Part shown: piece by piece, positions 12,058-24,480 of the stretch
Numbering within the stretch: the first letter of the stretch is position 1
How the letters are laid out: every line of letters starts with the position of its first letter
DNA from: Synanceia verrucosa
Taxonomy: Eukaryota > Chordata > Actinopteri > Perciformes > Synanceiidae
DNA length: 64,000 nt
Direction: 5' to 3'
Assembly (NCBI GenBank): GCA_029721515.1
Contig: CM056561.1
Span: 12,593,501-12,657,500 of the forward strand
The notes under the pieces: generated by a model
The model's input: only the letters and a program-made list of their open reading frames with translations
Database searches by the model: none
Told to the model about the DNA's origin: nothing
Program-made: the position numbers and the translations under genes

Positions 12058-13018
12058 CCTATTCGCACGAGATTAGTATTACCTGGGGCCGTCTGGTAAT
12101 CTGGTAATTGCAAATTACCGCCCCACCTCTGTGTTACTTGCAGCGAATTCGCATGGGATAAGCAAAGTCTGTAAATAACTCTGTTTTACTGACATTACAA
12201 CTGGTGTTGTGATGTTTTTAGAGGACCAGTCACAGCCCTTGCCGTCTCCATTTTCCCTTGACGGAGTGACGGACAGTTAAAAAATATTTCATGTGCAGCT
12301 GAATCACCCCTGCCGTGAAATGCACCACCTCGTAATTCGCCTTAATATCGCAGAATAACACAGAGGAAAATACTATTTATGATTTAATTATTTGTGAGGG
12401 AGATAGAAGAGAAGAACATTGGTTGCTTTCACTCTTTAAAGCTCCTCTAAAGAGTGCAAATAACAGATGTTCTTCTCAACACAAAATGAGATAATGGCGA
12501 ACGCAATCCAACACCTTTCTGTATGTTCTGTGGAAATATGCCCTAGCCATAATTATTAAATGTATTAAATGGACTTTTTGAACAAGTTGAATGTATTTTA
12601 CTGGCTGGAGGGCGAGGGGGTGCTTACTGTGGCACAACACCTGTACTTCGACGGACACCTGGAGTTGGATAACGTATTACGCAGTTGGAGAAGTATATTC
12701 TGCACTTATGATGAAGTTTTGATAAGCTGTCAAAACTGCTTATCAAAATTTCTACTGCAGCCTCCATTATTTAAGCCATAAAGAGATAGAAAAGGTACAC
12801 AATTATAATTACAAACACCGAAATGCAGATTCGCAGGGGACTAGTATTATCACCGGACTTCTGTGTTTGGCGAAATATAGTAGGTAATTTGCGGCAGAAT
12901 TTTTACTTCTTAAATTACAGACATGGCACATTCGCACAGGATTAAGATCTCAAGCGTCCTCTGCAATTATTACAAATCACCAAATGTCCGCAGTTAATAC
13001 TAATCCTGTGCGGATAGG
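12058..13018. mobile_element. Inverted-repeat DNA element enclosing a PIF-like copy
   Basis: The left end CCTATTCGCACGAGATTAGT has its complement at the right end (CCTATCCGCACAGGATTAGT on the minus strand), an imperfect TIR of about 27 bp. The interior from about 12215 to 12790 is homologous to the 25937-26626 element family (same order of ATTCGCCTTAATATCGCAG, ATGATTTAATTATTTGTGAG and CTTGACGGAGTGACGGACAG blocks). This suggests nesting. No transposase frame. Confidence 0.6.
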
Positions 13019-13496
13019 GCTTAAGAGAAGAAAGGTAGATAGTGAAAACAGAGCTTTTAACCTGGAGAGGACAGATGTGATTATGTTAATTCTTCCCCCG
13101 GGGAGCGCCTGTGTCTGATATGCTCTGAGACCATGGTGCTCATCAAAAGTGGCAATATGAAACGCCACTATGAGACAAAACCCAAGATCATGACAAAACA
13201 TACCTACTGAGGTCACAAAAATAAGCAGTCTTAGAGCTCAGTAATTTAATTTTTCTTAAATTATGAACTTTATTTCAATTTGTTGTTATTATTTTTAGTT
13301 ATTATTATTTATTTATTCAGTTCATCAAAATATTATTTAGTTATTTTCTCTTTTTTCAAACTGCAGCTCTATAGAAGACTATATTGCTATGTATTGTCTT
13401 GGTTTAATGTTACTTGACAATAAATATTGTGAAATCATACTGAATTTATTTGAATTGACGGTCAATTATTGATTACATGCAGAGTCTATATCAACA

Positions 13497-13843
13497 TCCA
13501 TCCATCCATCCATTTTCTACCGCTTATCCTCATAGGGTCGCAGAGGGCTGGAGCCTATCCCAGCTGTCTTAAGTCGCCACCTCATCGCAGGGCGCATAGA
13601 GACAGATGACCACTCACACTCACATTCACATTCACACCTACGGTCAGTTTAAATTAGCCAATTAACATAATCCCCATGCATGTTTTTGGATGGTAGGAGG
13701 AAGCCAGAGTACCCGGAGAGAACCCACGCAGACACGGGGAGAACATGCAAACTCCACACAGAAAGGCCTCAGGACGGGAATCAAACCCAGTACCTTCTTG
13801 CTGTGAGGTGACAGTGCTAACCACTGCACCACCGTGCCGCCCC
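13497..13843 (-). repeat. tRNA-derived SINE, full length, minus strand
   Basis: Read on the minus strand it begins GGGGCGGCACGGTGGTGCAG, followed by TGGTTAGCACTGTCACCTCA, a tRNA-like head with an A-box-like TGGTTAGCAC, and ends with GATAAGCGGTAGAAAATGG and an ATGG tandem tail. The same element occurs at 15390-15747 and 62924-63155 and as fragments elsewhere. Confidence 0.85.
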
Positions 13844-13849
13844 AGTGTG

Positions 13850-14850
13850 CTTTTTGTGACACCAAATTGCCTTGTCTGGTGAATCAGATGATATTTTTTC
13901 AGAATCTTGCCTGACAGAGTCAAGTTCTTTTTCTTGTGGGCAGACTTGTTTTGTTTCAGTTCACGAATATGTGCATTGTGGGACAGAAGAATTTTCTTGA
14001 TAGAGGGGTTTTTGAGTTGACTTCTCTGCAGCAACTGCTCTGTTTTATTTTCTTGGTGATTCTTGTGTTTTCTTATTTCTAACTTTTTCTCATATCCAGC
14101 TTTTTTCATTTTGTTCCTATCCTTTGTTATGTTGAAGTTTATTTCTCATTGCTTTCATTTCTCTGGAATATCTTGCTCTTGTTTTCTTTCTCTCCCATTT
14201 TCCTGCAATGTCCTGTCTACTATGAGCTGGCTTGTGTATGGTCTGAGCCACTGGACTGTCTGAAGGAGTTTCTAGGTGATCTGAGCCCTTTCTCCAACAT
14301 TCTCTGGATATTTGTTGTCTTAGCTTCCATGCCTTTCTCTGACTTCTCTTTTCCCTGTCATTCAAGTCTTTGATATTTTTCCGCTTCCCTTTCTCCACCC
14401 TCCTTTTCCATCTTTGCCTCTCCTGAGGTATTCCTCCTTTAACGCAACTAAACTAAAATACATTAAGGTAAAGTTGAGTGTGATGACTATGAAATTGGAG
14501 GGAATTACAGTGAATGTTAGATTTGCTTGAATGTATGCGCTCTTGCTCCCTAACATTTGACAAAGAGCAAGGCCCTGGGTCCCTTTAAATACCAAAACTG
14601 TTTACTCAAATAGAATATTGTGTTTCTGATTAAACCCAAAATCTGTAATCCACCACAGTATCAATTTATCCAAACTTATCCAAATTAAGATTTAAGCACT
14701 CAATGGTCAGGTAATTCAAGTAGAAAGCATTTATATAGAACTGAAATTAAATAAAATTAACATCAATACATTAAGCACTTTTTAAACCTTTCAACATATG
14801 TGGGCCCACCTTAAATATAAAATAAACGTAAGCCGGCAATATTAATGTAA
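13850..14850. other. Intergenic, T/C-rich, no gene recognised
   Basis: Open frames on both strands here are Leu/Phe/Ser-rich or Lys/Arg-rich translations of pyrimidine-biased DNA. None has a recognisable domain. Confidence 0.45.
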
Positions 14851-15389
14851 ACCAAGTGTCAGGCCTGAACGTCCGGCAGTATCCACTCCTCGGCTCCTTG
14901 GCTTCCCGAAATGGTGGATCGTCCCACGGTGAAGTTCAGGGACGCAGTCCCATTCCAGCAACTTCTCACAACAAACAGCAGGCTACGCAAGCAAGCAGGC
15001 AACAGAATCCCACCAGTGTCCCTCCTACGCACGCCTCCCCCTGTGGTCCAAGAGAACAAGCAAACCGCTGGCTCCATACACCTGCCTCGGTGGGCTAGTA
15101 AAGCTAACTGCTAGCAGATGCAGTCCATTCGTAAGTCCGATGATACAACACTTTCCCGACCACAACCGTTTTAGTGTTATTTCGGTTTAAAATTCTTGCA
15201 TAAATTAGGGTGTGGTTACGTTGAGTGACAGGATCACAGACAGCTACTGGCAGCTAGCTCTTTGCTAAAGCATTGGCTGAGCTAGGCTACACCCAGAGGT
15301 CCGCGGCTACATCAAGCGGTTAATAGGCACTGCGGCGTCAGTGTTTGACTATTTTCGTGTAGTGTTTTCTGGCAATATAGCGTGTTGTG

Positions 15390-15747
15390 GGCGGCACGGT
15401 GGTGTAGTGGTTAGCACTGTCGCCTCGCAGCAAGAAGATACCTGATTTCCGGGCCGGGGCCTTTCTGTGTGGAGTTCGCATGTTCTCCCCATGTCTGCTT
15501 GGGTTCTCTCCGGATACTCCGGCTTCCTCCCACCATCCAAAAACATGCATGGGGATTAGGTTAATTGGCTAACTTAAATTGCCCGTAGGTGTGAATGTGA
15601 GTGTGAGTGGTTGTCTGTCTCTATGTGCCATGTGATGAACTGGAGACTTGTCCAGGGTGTACCCTGCCTTTCTGTCTTTCACAGCGGGTATATGCTCCAG
15701 CCCCCCATGACCCTATGTGAGGATAAGCGGTAGATAATGGATGGATG
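15390..15747 (+). repeat. tRNA-derived SINE with 10-bp target-site duplication
   Basis: Begins GGCGGCACGGTGGTGTAGTG and ends GATAATGGATGG. The flanks carry an exact duplicated GCGTGTTGTG (15380-15389 and 15748-15757). That is the signature of LINE-machinery retrotransposition and fixes both borders. About 358 bp, non-coding. Confidence 0.9.
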
Positions 15748-16382
15748 GCGTGTTGTGATGTTGACTGTACTAACCGACCGTTAAAGATCCTGTGTTGCAT
15801 TTTTTTCGGGGTGTAAATTTACACACTAGATGTTATACCTAGTGCTATTTTACCCATGGATTTTATGAAATAAAGTTTACCTGGATGTTGGCACTTATTG
15901 GCATGTATCGGCATATTTTGCCGCTGGCTTATAATGACATTATTGCCGACTCATGGTCCCTGCTGATACAGACAAATGACCAGAGCATGTCGAATCCGTT
16001 TAATGCGGGAACACAGCCTTGTTTCGTATTATTGTTCTGTTTAAAAAGTCAGACGTTGCATGGACAGAGATGCTCCGTCAGAAAGTGCCGATTGTTGTTT
16101 GTGTGCTGCTGTGGTGGATAACGTTTGGATGGAGGCAGTGTTGAAACGCGGAAAATAACATATTAAACAATCGTTTCACAGTTAAATAGTACAAATGAAT
16201 TTCCCCAACAACTCCACCAAACCCTGCAGCTCCACTTAAAACCTTTCAATCTGAAAAGGTGATTTTTTTTAAAACACAGCAGCAGCATTAGGATCTGTTT
16301 TTGCTGCCGGTAGCTGCTCATTAGTCTAGCCTAGCTGATTAGCCTTCGGCTAGCTCAGTTTAGCGCGGTTAACTTGAGTTCA

Positions 16383-16558
16383 GTGGGCGGGATCTTGGCC
16401 GGCTGCCCAGTAAAGTTCCTGCCTCTCCTCCAAATATGGAAAGTACACGCCCACTAAAATCCAAGATGGCGCAGTTCAAATGCCCATGATAGCAGCACAA
16501 AATGGACTCCAATGGGTGACGTCACGGGTGCTACGTCCATTCTTTTTACAGTCTATGT
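16383..16558. repeat. Terminal segment of a MITE ending in ACAGTCTATG
   Basis: The sequence ending TCTTTTTACAGTCTATG, preceded by GGGTGACGTCACGGGTGCTACG, resembles a common fish MITE terminus. A related end in the opposite sense (CATAGACTGTATATAAAGAG) occurs at 20389-20408. The other end of this copy was not located. Confidence 0.45.
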
Positions 16559-16559
16559 T

Positions 16560-17790
16560 CCATCCTCGTTCACTGCCTCTCCTCTCTCTTCCCCTTCTTC
16601 TTCACCTCATCTCCCCTCTACCACCATCTCTGGTCAGTTAACTCCCCCTCCTGGTCATTTTAAATGCACAACTCAGGTATTTAACATTAAACTGTACCTC
16701 CAATTAACAATTTTACAACCTAGTTATTTTTTAAATTAATTATTTCTCAATGAGTTACATATACAGTACATCGTCATTTTTACTTTAGTCATTGCAAATG
16801 CATAGCCTACAAGTGATATTGGTAACAACACTGAATTGTGAGCGAGGAAAAATTTATATACAGTAGGTGGCATAACATATATATAAATATGAGTTGTTAA
16901 TGAAACATTATAGGTCATTAGTATTTATTATGAGCAACATTTATAGTCTAGCCTCCACCGAGGACCATTAGAAGGTTTTTGTCACCACTGTCAGACACAA
17001 AACCTGACTGTGATGATATCTGACAGTGGTGACCAAAACTTACTTTTGTATATAATATGCATGGGTTGTTCACAGTAGCCATTTTGTTTTCCCTCTGTTG
17101 TTAACTACTTCACATCTCTTCCTACAAATATGTATATTTATGTTATAATCTAATCTAATATTTTTCATACAAAAGAGACAGTGTTGACATGTTATGATTG
17201 TGACAGTAGCAGTGTCCAAACATATGAGCAAATTTAAGAGAAAATAGTAATATTACCGGAGCTAGAGTGACGGTGCAGCATGTAGTAGAGCTGAAGGCTT
17301 GAAAAGGGGGTCCTCAGGAATGTAGTTGACCTTGTACCTGCCTGATTTAATTGCTTTTTAAAAATATCTGATGGTGGTATCTGCCCCCCCCATCCATTCC
17401 TTTCTGTGGCAACCCCTCTGTCTGCACCCCCTACTGTACTACAGTACGTGAGGATACAGGATTGTGTGTCCAGACACATAGCTACCTGGGGTCTTTCCTG
17501 AAGCTATCCATTTCTACTGTGCTCAGGGGCATTATATCTTTAGCGTGGCAATAAGTAATATGGCTCTTTATATTTTTGCTCCAATGTGATTGTTGTTCAT
17601 ACAGGGCAATGGCTGTAAAGGCTTTTGCAATATCCAATCACGTCCACACAATTGACGTCGTGTTACCTTTTTTTAACAATGTATTTGGTCTCGGGTGATG
17701 CAGTGATGTTGCTTTCACATTCGGGCATTATTTTCGCTGTCCTCTACTTCAGTTTCCCACTATTGTTAGTGGGAATGCTGCTCAGCAGTG
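16560..17790. other. Intergenic, with a 15-bp inverted repeat
   Basis: No gene recognised. GTCACCACTGTCAGA (16981-16995) is repeated inverted at 17019-17033 with a loop of 23 bases. Confidence 0.5.
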
Positions 17791-17799
17791 TGAGGGCTA

Positions 17800-18762
17800 T
17801 GTACACCCCACCAACACAATTTTTACAGCAAAACATTGGAAATTTTGTCGTAATGATGTGTCTGTGGTGTCTGTGAGATTTATAGTTTTGGCTCCAGACC
17901 CTCAATTAGGGCAGCACCTCTCCAAATCCATTCATAGGGTCCAATGTTATTTTTCAGAGGAAAAGGTATGAGAAAGCAGAGAAACCTCTTGTGTTTAATC
18001 TGCCGCTGTCGGCCTTCTGAGTGGGCTAGAGACATAAAATTTACAGCGCTGCGAGCGTCACGAGCTCCTACCACCTCTCGTCCAAACCCCAAAGCCATAC
18101 TCCTTATGTTTTTTGATTTATTCAGAGGAGTTCAACAGGTCCAACTCAGCTTGAAATCAGTGGCAGGCAGTGAGAGCCAGTGTGGGAGACAGAGCAGGGG
18201 CGTACCTAGACTTTTTCATAGGGGTACCCTACAGGGTGTCGAAGCCATGCAGGGGTGGACAGCAGAATTAGGTGATGTGCATGCACCTCCATGAACAAAG
18301 CATCATTCACATCCAAAATTCTAAGCTCTACTCTTTACATTTCTTTTTTAATGAGAGGTAATTCGACAGGTCAGCTTATAATCAGTGGCATAGTGTGAAT
18401 GGATGTTGGTGCGTGTCAGGTGGGCGATCCACATAGGATTAACTGCTCTGAATCAGACTCGTTTTTCAAAATAAAAGCCCCAAACCCCAGAGGGGTAGCT
18501 GTCTCCTCACAGGATGCTGTGGCTTTGACTGTCCTTTCAAAATAAAAGCCCCAAACTCTGATTTAATCTTCACAGGAAACAAGGTGTGTGCGTTTGCAAT
18601 ATGAATCTCGGACAGGCACACATTTAATATGTATGGTAGACACACCAGGGGCGTGTCTAGACTTGGGGTGGCCCTGGCACAAGAGGTGTTGAAATTATGC
18701 AGGGATGGCCAGCAGAATTAGGTGATATTGTGTGATTGATGACATTATCAATCACACACACA

Positions 18763-18802
<40 letters not shown>

Positions 18803-19530
18803 GAGAATGAACTGCTCTGAATCAGACTCGTTTTTCAAAATAAAAGCCCCAAACTCCAGAGAGGTAACTTTCCTCACAGGAAGCTGTGGCTATGACTGTC
18901 CTTTCAAAATAAAAGCCCTGAACTCTGATTTAATCTTCACAGGAAACAAGGTCAAGTGTGTTTGTCATTTTAATCTGAGAACTATCAATGATATTCACAC
19001 AAATTATTTATCCAACTTTACTCCATTCAAATAGATTAAACTCATCATTAATAGATTAGTTAAATCATATTCATCCAATTTTTACTCATTAATACCTTAG
19101 CAGCATTCAGCTTTTAACTTAAATTCAAACATTTTCAACATTCAACTTTTAAATTTAACTCTAAAATTTTCAACTTTCAACTTTTAAATTTCATTCTAAA
19201 ATTTTCAATATACAACTTTTAAATTTAATTCTAAAATTTTCAACAATCACCTTTTCAGTTAAATTCACAGATTTTCAACACTCAAATGTAATTCTGAAAT
19301 TTTCAACTTTTAAATTAAATTAACATATTTTCAATATTGAACTTTTAAATGTAATTCTAAAATTTTCAACATTCAACTTTTAAATTGAATTAAATTATAC
19401 ATTCATCTTTCCTGCAACATTCAAGCCGGCATTAGCAGATTATCTTAAGCAAAGCAGCATTCAGCATTAGCAGTTTAGCTTCAGCTATCAGCATTCCCAC
19501 GCATTTTCAGCGGGAAATGCATTTTCTAGT
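17800..19530. repeat. Composite repeat, copy 1
   Basis: Includes a block from GTGTCTGTGAGATTTATAG to CACGAGCTCCTACCACCTC, a duplicated block (18236-18600 and 18680-18965), a CA microsatellite (18753-18796), a degenerate TTCAACTTTTAAATT array (19085-19400) and an end block TCAGCATTCCCACGCATTTT...GCATTTTCTAG. The same blocks in the same order recur at 19800-20270 plus 22502-23140. The end block and AT-rich part recur inverted at 36000-36620. Confidence 0.7.
18236..18965. repeat. Direct duplication within the composite repeat
   Basis: A unit starting near CAGCAGAATTAGGTGAT and ending GGAAACAAGGT occurs twice (18236-18600 and 18680-18965), with blocks such as TGCTCTGAATCAGACTCGTT and TCAAAATAAAAGCCCCAAA in both. 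Each copy itself holds two TTCAAAATAAAAGCCC repeats. Confidence 0.8.
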
Positions 19531-20270
19531 TTATTCAACTACTTCAACAATTTCTTCTGTATGTTTTTTGGACTTTAACTACTTCAGCATGCTTTCAGCT
19601 ACAGAAACCATTCAACTATCAAACTATTCAGCTTCTTCAGGACATGTGTGCTGTATCTTTTGTCATTTCAACTCTTTATAATTTTTAAAATATTCAGCTT
19701 TATTCTTGTATTTTTTAATAATGCAACTCAATGAAGAAAATCTTAAAATCCTCTCAAATTTACACCTTTTTGAAATGCCACTATTTTCACCATACTTTCT
19801 CCTAGAAACTCCACATACACTACATACTACATACACTCCACAGACATAATTTTCTACAGCAAAACGTGGGAAATTGCGTGCCGGTCATAGCGTAATTGTA
19901 ATTTCCCTCACTGAGGGATCAATAAAGGAATTCTTCTTCTTCTTCTCCTTCTAGCGATGTGGCTCTGGTGTCTGTGAGATTTATATTTTTGGCTCCATGC
20001 CCCTAATTAGAGCAACAACTCCAAAAACTCCTCCATAGGCTGCAATGTTAATTTTCAGAGGAAAATCCTGAAAAAGAAGCAAATCCTCTTGTGGGAAAAC
20101 TGCCACTGTCGGCATTCTGAGTGGAGTAGAGACATAAAATTTTCACTGCTGTGATCCTCACGAGCTCCTGCCACCTCACATTCAAAAACCAAAGCCGTAC
20201 TCATTACGGTTTTTGAGTAATGGAGAGGAGTTTGGCATGGTCGGACTCAGTTCAACTGAATGGGAATCTA

Positions 20271-22501
20271 AGGTCGCTTTCACACCTAACCAAGTGGACT
20301 CGGTTCGCTTGGGGGGGCTGAAAGTTGTGACATTGTTGCATTCATCACTTGGTTCGGTTCCGCTTTCACACTGCACTTCCTGAACCCATAGACTGTATAT
20401 AAAGAGTGGACTGAGCTATTGTGATGTCACCCGTTGGTTTGTGAACAACAGCAATGAAGCCAATACGGAAGTGACTAAACTTGCATTCTCTCCACCAGCC
20501 AGCAGGGGGCGATACTGGTGGTTTCAAAAAGAAGTCCATTTCCATTCATGTGAATTGGAAAATGACCATTTTCTCTCCTGCTGTATTACCTCTGTAAACT
20601 TCCTAAGTATGAGTTTTTGGTCTCAGTTGGTAGTTTAAATAATGTTTTAATACATCAGGATGTTCGTTTACTGAATTACGGTCTAAGATGTGGTGAAAAT
20701 AACACATAAAGTTGTAGGGCATGGCTATTGTGTGATTGACAGGTCTCGAACATCTCTGAGTATGCTGAATCATGGCAATTTATTTTTTATGCCAGTGCGA
20801 ACTCTGTGACCTTGTTATGTCCATAGACTGTCCATAGGCTCAGCAGCCTGCCTTACTTCATCTGAGGAGTCACCGTTTATCGGTAAGTAATGTCATGGTA
20901 ATGTTGTGAGCTAAAATTTACAGTCCAATTAATATCACAGATCACATAAATTATGGAGGCTCATCGCTAATCAAGCTAGCTCATCGCTGTAGCTGATAAC
21001 ATAGCAGTTGTTACGCTAATGGTACCGGTAAGTGATCGCGGGGGGGTTAACTTTGACGATAGACTGGTCTGCGTGTGTGTGCATAGATATATATATATAT
21101 TTATATAGCTGTCTCGCTAACTGTGAGCTATTATTACCGTTGTGTTTTAAAAGTGGTTCTGCAAATCTCTGTACCTAACTCCTACTGTTGTTTTACCTTT
21201 TAGGTACACAGCTTTCCAGCCCTTACAGGACAGGTAGCAGCAGCATTAGTGTAGCAAACGCTGTCTTAGCTAACACTGGCGCTCGCTAGCTACATAGTTT
21301 GTTTAGCAAGTTGCATCAATAATTAACAGTAACTGTTATATTAATTGGGATACGAATTATGGCTAATAAAACCGGGCTCAAAAAGCTAACATTATTTACC
21401 GGAAAAATTTAACAGCCAACTCCTTGTTGTACCTTTTGGTGCATGCGAACGCTGAACAAGTCATTTTAGACAACCAAAATGTTGAATAAAGTTGATTAAG
21501 ATAACGTTCAAGAACTGAGAACACACTGTGAAATAGTAGCTAATCTGTCAAAAGTTTTTAAGAGCAAAGACAATCCGAACAAAAACAAGGACAAGTTCAT
21601 GGCGATCTCACTGACATAACACAATACCGTTACTCATTGCTACGTCTTTATACTCCTGACGTGCAGCGACCTGTCACTCACACGGTAGCCATGCCCCACA
21701 ACTTTATGTGTTATTTTCACCATATATTAGACCGTAATTCAGTAAATCCTGTACATCCTGATGTATTAATTATTATTTAATAATAATTATATAATAATAA
21801 TAATAATTTAAACTAAAAACCAAAAACTCGTACTTAGGGAGTACGAGTGGAGAGATTGCAAGTATAGTCACTTCCGTATTGGCTTCACTGAATAGACCCT
21901 GTTTTTGCCTGAACCGCACCAAACTTTCTTCTATCTTGTATTGTGCTTCGTTACATTATTTGAGGGAATGCTACAATGTTAACGTTGCCTACCTAACTAT
22001 GCTAACATAGTTTGTCAGTGATTGAAGCTGTTAATTTTCAAACTTTGACAACATAATATGTGACAACACATCAGCACAGAGTTTAAGGACTGTAACTGTT
22101 GGTAGTTGTGATAAATTTTGTTCAAATATGGCAAATGAGAATTTGCCATATAATGTGAATTTATGGGTTATGTTTTTCAAACGATTGAGTTAAGCTAGCT
22201 AACTGCTAACTGGTCACTCGTTGTTTGTTTTGGTCTGGGGTGTGTGCTGTACTTGCTGTACATGCACTACGTACATTTGGTCCTGTGTTTAGTTTGGTGA
22301 GCTTTTACACTGCATACAAACCGCACCAGGGTTCACTTGCAAATGGACCGAGACCCCCGTTTTCAAGCGGACCAGAGTTTGTTTGGTCCACACCAGGGTT
22401 CGTATGAGCTTTCACACCTGCCCAAACGAAGCGGACAATCTGAGGAAACAAACTCTGGTCCGTTTAAAGCGGACCAAACAAGGACAGTGTGAAAGCGACC
22501 T
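20271..22501. mobile_element. hAT-like DNA element inside the composite repeat
   Basis: Left end AGGTCGCTTTCACACCTAAC; right end on the other strand AGGTCGCTTTCACACTGTCC. Both are followed by GG(T/A)CCGC-type motifs. The interior contains no transposase frame but holds a further inverted-repeat unit (20455-20748 and 21667-21887). No matching target duplication is seen. Confidence 0.65.
20455..21887. repeat. Long inverted repeat (fold-back unit)
   Basis: The left arm (20455-20748) and right arm (21667-21887) are reverse complements over blocks such as TGAAGCCAATACGGAAGTGA, ACTGAATTACGGTCTAA and AACACATAAAGTTGT. The right arm lacks the segment around CCAGCAGGGGGCGATACTGG. The spacer is about 0.9 kb. 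Confidence 0.7.
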
Positions 22502-23329
22502 AAGAAGCTGCTGCAGGGGAGAGGAGCTGCTGCTGGGGAGGGAGGGGCTGTCTCCATGAAAACGACCCAGGTGGGCGCATGTGGTAGTTGACCTGCTGTG
22601 ACCCTGCCTGTTGGCCAATGCCAAAGATACAGAGAGGGGATGACATTATCGATCACACTCACACACACACACACACACACACAGAGGAGTAACTGTTTCC
22701 TAACAGGAAGCAGAGAGGCTTGCTGGGAAGTCTCCTTACTTCTCTCTTCATTGCCCTAACCTGGCTGTAGCATAGGGTGGTACCGTCCAAACTAGAGTTG
22801 GGTGTTAGAATTCCACATCTTGCTTCTTCATTAACAACATTCACAACATTAGTTTATACATATATATACAATACATATTCATTATTCAACTTTGAAATTA
22901 AATTCACACATTTTCAACATGCAACTTTTAAATTTCATTTTAAAATTTTCAACATTCAATTTTTAAATTAAATTCAAATATTTTCAGCATTCAACGTTTA
23001 AATTAAATTAAATTATACATTCATCTTTCCTGCAACATTCAAGCCAGCATTAGCAGATTATCTTAAGCTAAGCAGCATTCAGCATTAGCAGCATAGCTTC
23101 AGCTATCAGCATTCCCACGCATTTTCAGCAGGAAATGCATTTTCTATTTTTTTTCTCCTTTTCAAACTTCTTTCCCTCTCTCCCTCTCCCCATCTCCCTC
23201 TGGTCACAACTGTAGCCATGCTGGTAAGCGGGCGTGTCCTACTGGCATACAGCAGCCAGCAGACTCTGATACTGTTGTTGTTGTGCTTACCTTTCCATGT
23301 GATATTGAATACTACGTCCCAAGCATATT

Positions 23330-23391
23330 ATCAAAATTGATCAAAATTTTATTGCGATCCCGAATCGAGATTGAATTATCGCCCAGCCCTA
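23330..23391. repeat. hAT-like MITE end fragment
   Basis: On the minus strand it reads TAGGGCTGGGCGATAATTCA, then ATCTCGATTCGGGATCGCAA, a terminus of a widespread vertebrate hAT-type repeat. Only one end is present. Confidence 0.5.
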
Positions 23392-23589
23392 GGTGATGCA
23401 CACATGTGACCATGTGACTTGAATGAAAGCTCCCCATAATTATGTCCAAGTACTTGTAACTCGTGACCAGCTCTAGAGTTTCCCCATGGACAGTTCTGAT
23501 TGAGGGGATATTCTCCAAGGGAAGAGGAGAATTCAAAAAAATCATTAGTTAAGATTTATCAGCATTTTTGGTGTATTTTGGCAGGAGAC

Positions 23590-24480
23590 AACACTCTCCT
23601 CCTGCACCTGTGAACATCCAGGGATCGGACATTGAGACCGTCAGATCTTATCAGTACTTTTGTGTTCATTTAAACAATAAACTGGACTGATAATACAGAC
23701 ACTCTGTTTAAGAAGGGTCAGAGCAGACTCTTCTTGCTCAGGAGACTGAGGTCCTTTGGGGTGCAGGAGTCACTCCTGAGAACCTTCTATGACTCTGTGG
23801 TTACATCAGCCATCTTTTATGGAGTGATCTGCTGAGTGAGCAGCCTTACATCCAAGGACAGGAAAAGACTGGACAAACTGGTGAGAAAGGCCAGCTCTGT
23901 ACTGGGATGTCCTCTGGACTCAATGGAGGTGGTGTGAGAGTATCATTCCTGTTGGACAACACCTCCCACAGACACTTTGGCAGCACTGGGCAGCTCCTTC
24001 AGTGAGCAGCTGCTCCACCCTCGGTGTGTGAACGAGAGATACCGCCGGTCCTTACTGCCTGCTGCTGTCAGACTTTACAACACACTCAGTTGCCGTTAAT
24101 CCACACACACGTGCAATAACCCATGGACATGTACAATATATGTACAATATATATATATATAGTCACATGCATTATTCGGATATATATGTATATCTACATA
24201 CAGTATATACTGTTTCTCATCTATTAATGTGCAGTTCCACTTCACTTTATTACACCACTCCATTTGCTGTGTTCAGTAATTTTGTCCACTTATTTTAGGC
24301 ACTTATGTTGTATATATGATGCTTAGTTAGTCATTTATTGTTATTCATTTATTGTATATATGATGCCATAGTTTTTCCATGTTGTTACTTTCTACATATG
24401 CTATTATTCTTATATTTTATAGGCCCTCCTGATAATTTTTATCTTAAAAATTTTATCTTATCTTATCCTTGGTGTGACAA
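23590..24480 (+). mobile_element. LINE 3' fragment, Rex1/L2 type
   Basis: Frame fragments resemble the C-terminal part of ORF2 (KKGQSRLFLLRRLRSFGVQE, VTSAIFYGVICW, and an ending RYRRSLLPAAVRLYN). An AT-rich 3' region and short TTATC repeats near 24460-24475 follow, as expected for a 3' tail. The 5' part and the catalytic RT motifs are missing. Confidence 0.75.

Larger units (their letters stand above)
19800..23140. repeat. Composite repeat, copy 2, split by a DNA element
   Basis: Bases 19950-20270 match 17862-18130 and bases 22502-23140 match 18730-19530. The 2.2 kb hAT-like element at 20271-22501 sits exactly between, so this copy was interrupted by that insertion. Confidence 0.65.

Noticed and set aside
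13654..14398. Open frames of up to 151 codons on both strands
   Set aside because: They run through the SINE and pyrimidine-rich DNA. Composition is biased and no domain is recognisable.
14856..15114. Overlapping frames in a GC-richer stretch, possible small gene
   Set aside because: Frames on both strands compete, there is no recognised domain, and the stretch lies between repeats. Not enough for a call.
16981..17033. 15-bp inverted repeat as a possible miRNA precursor
   Set aside because: Short stem with a 23-base loop; one such stem is expected by chance or from MITE remains. No supporting context.
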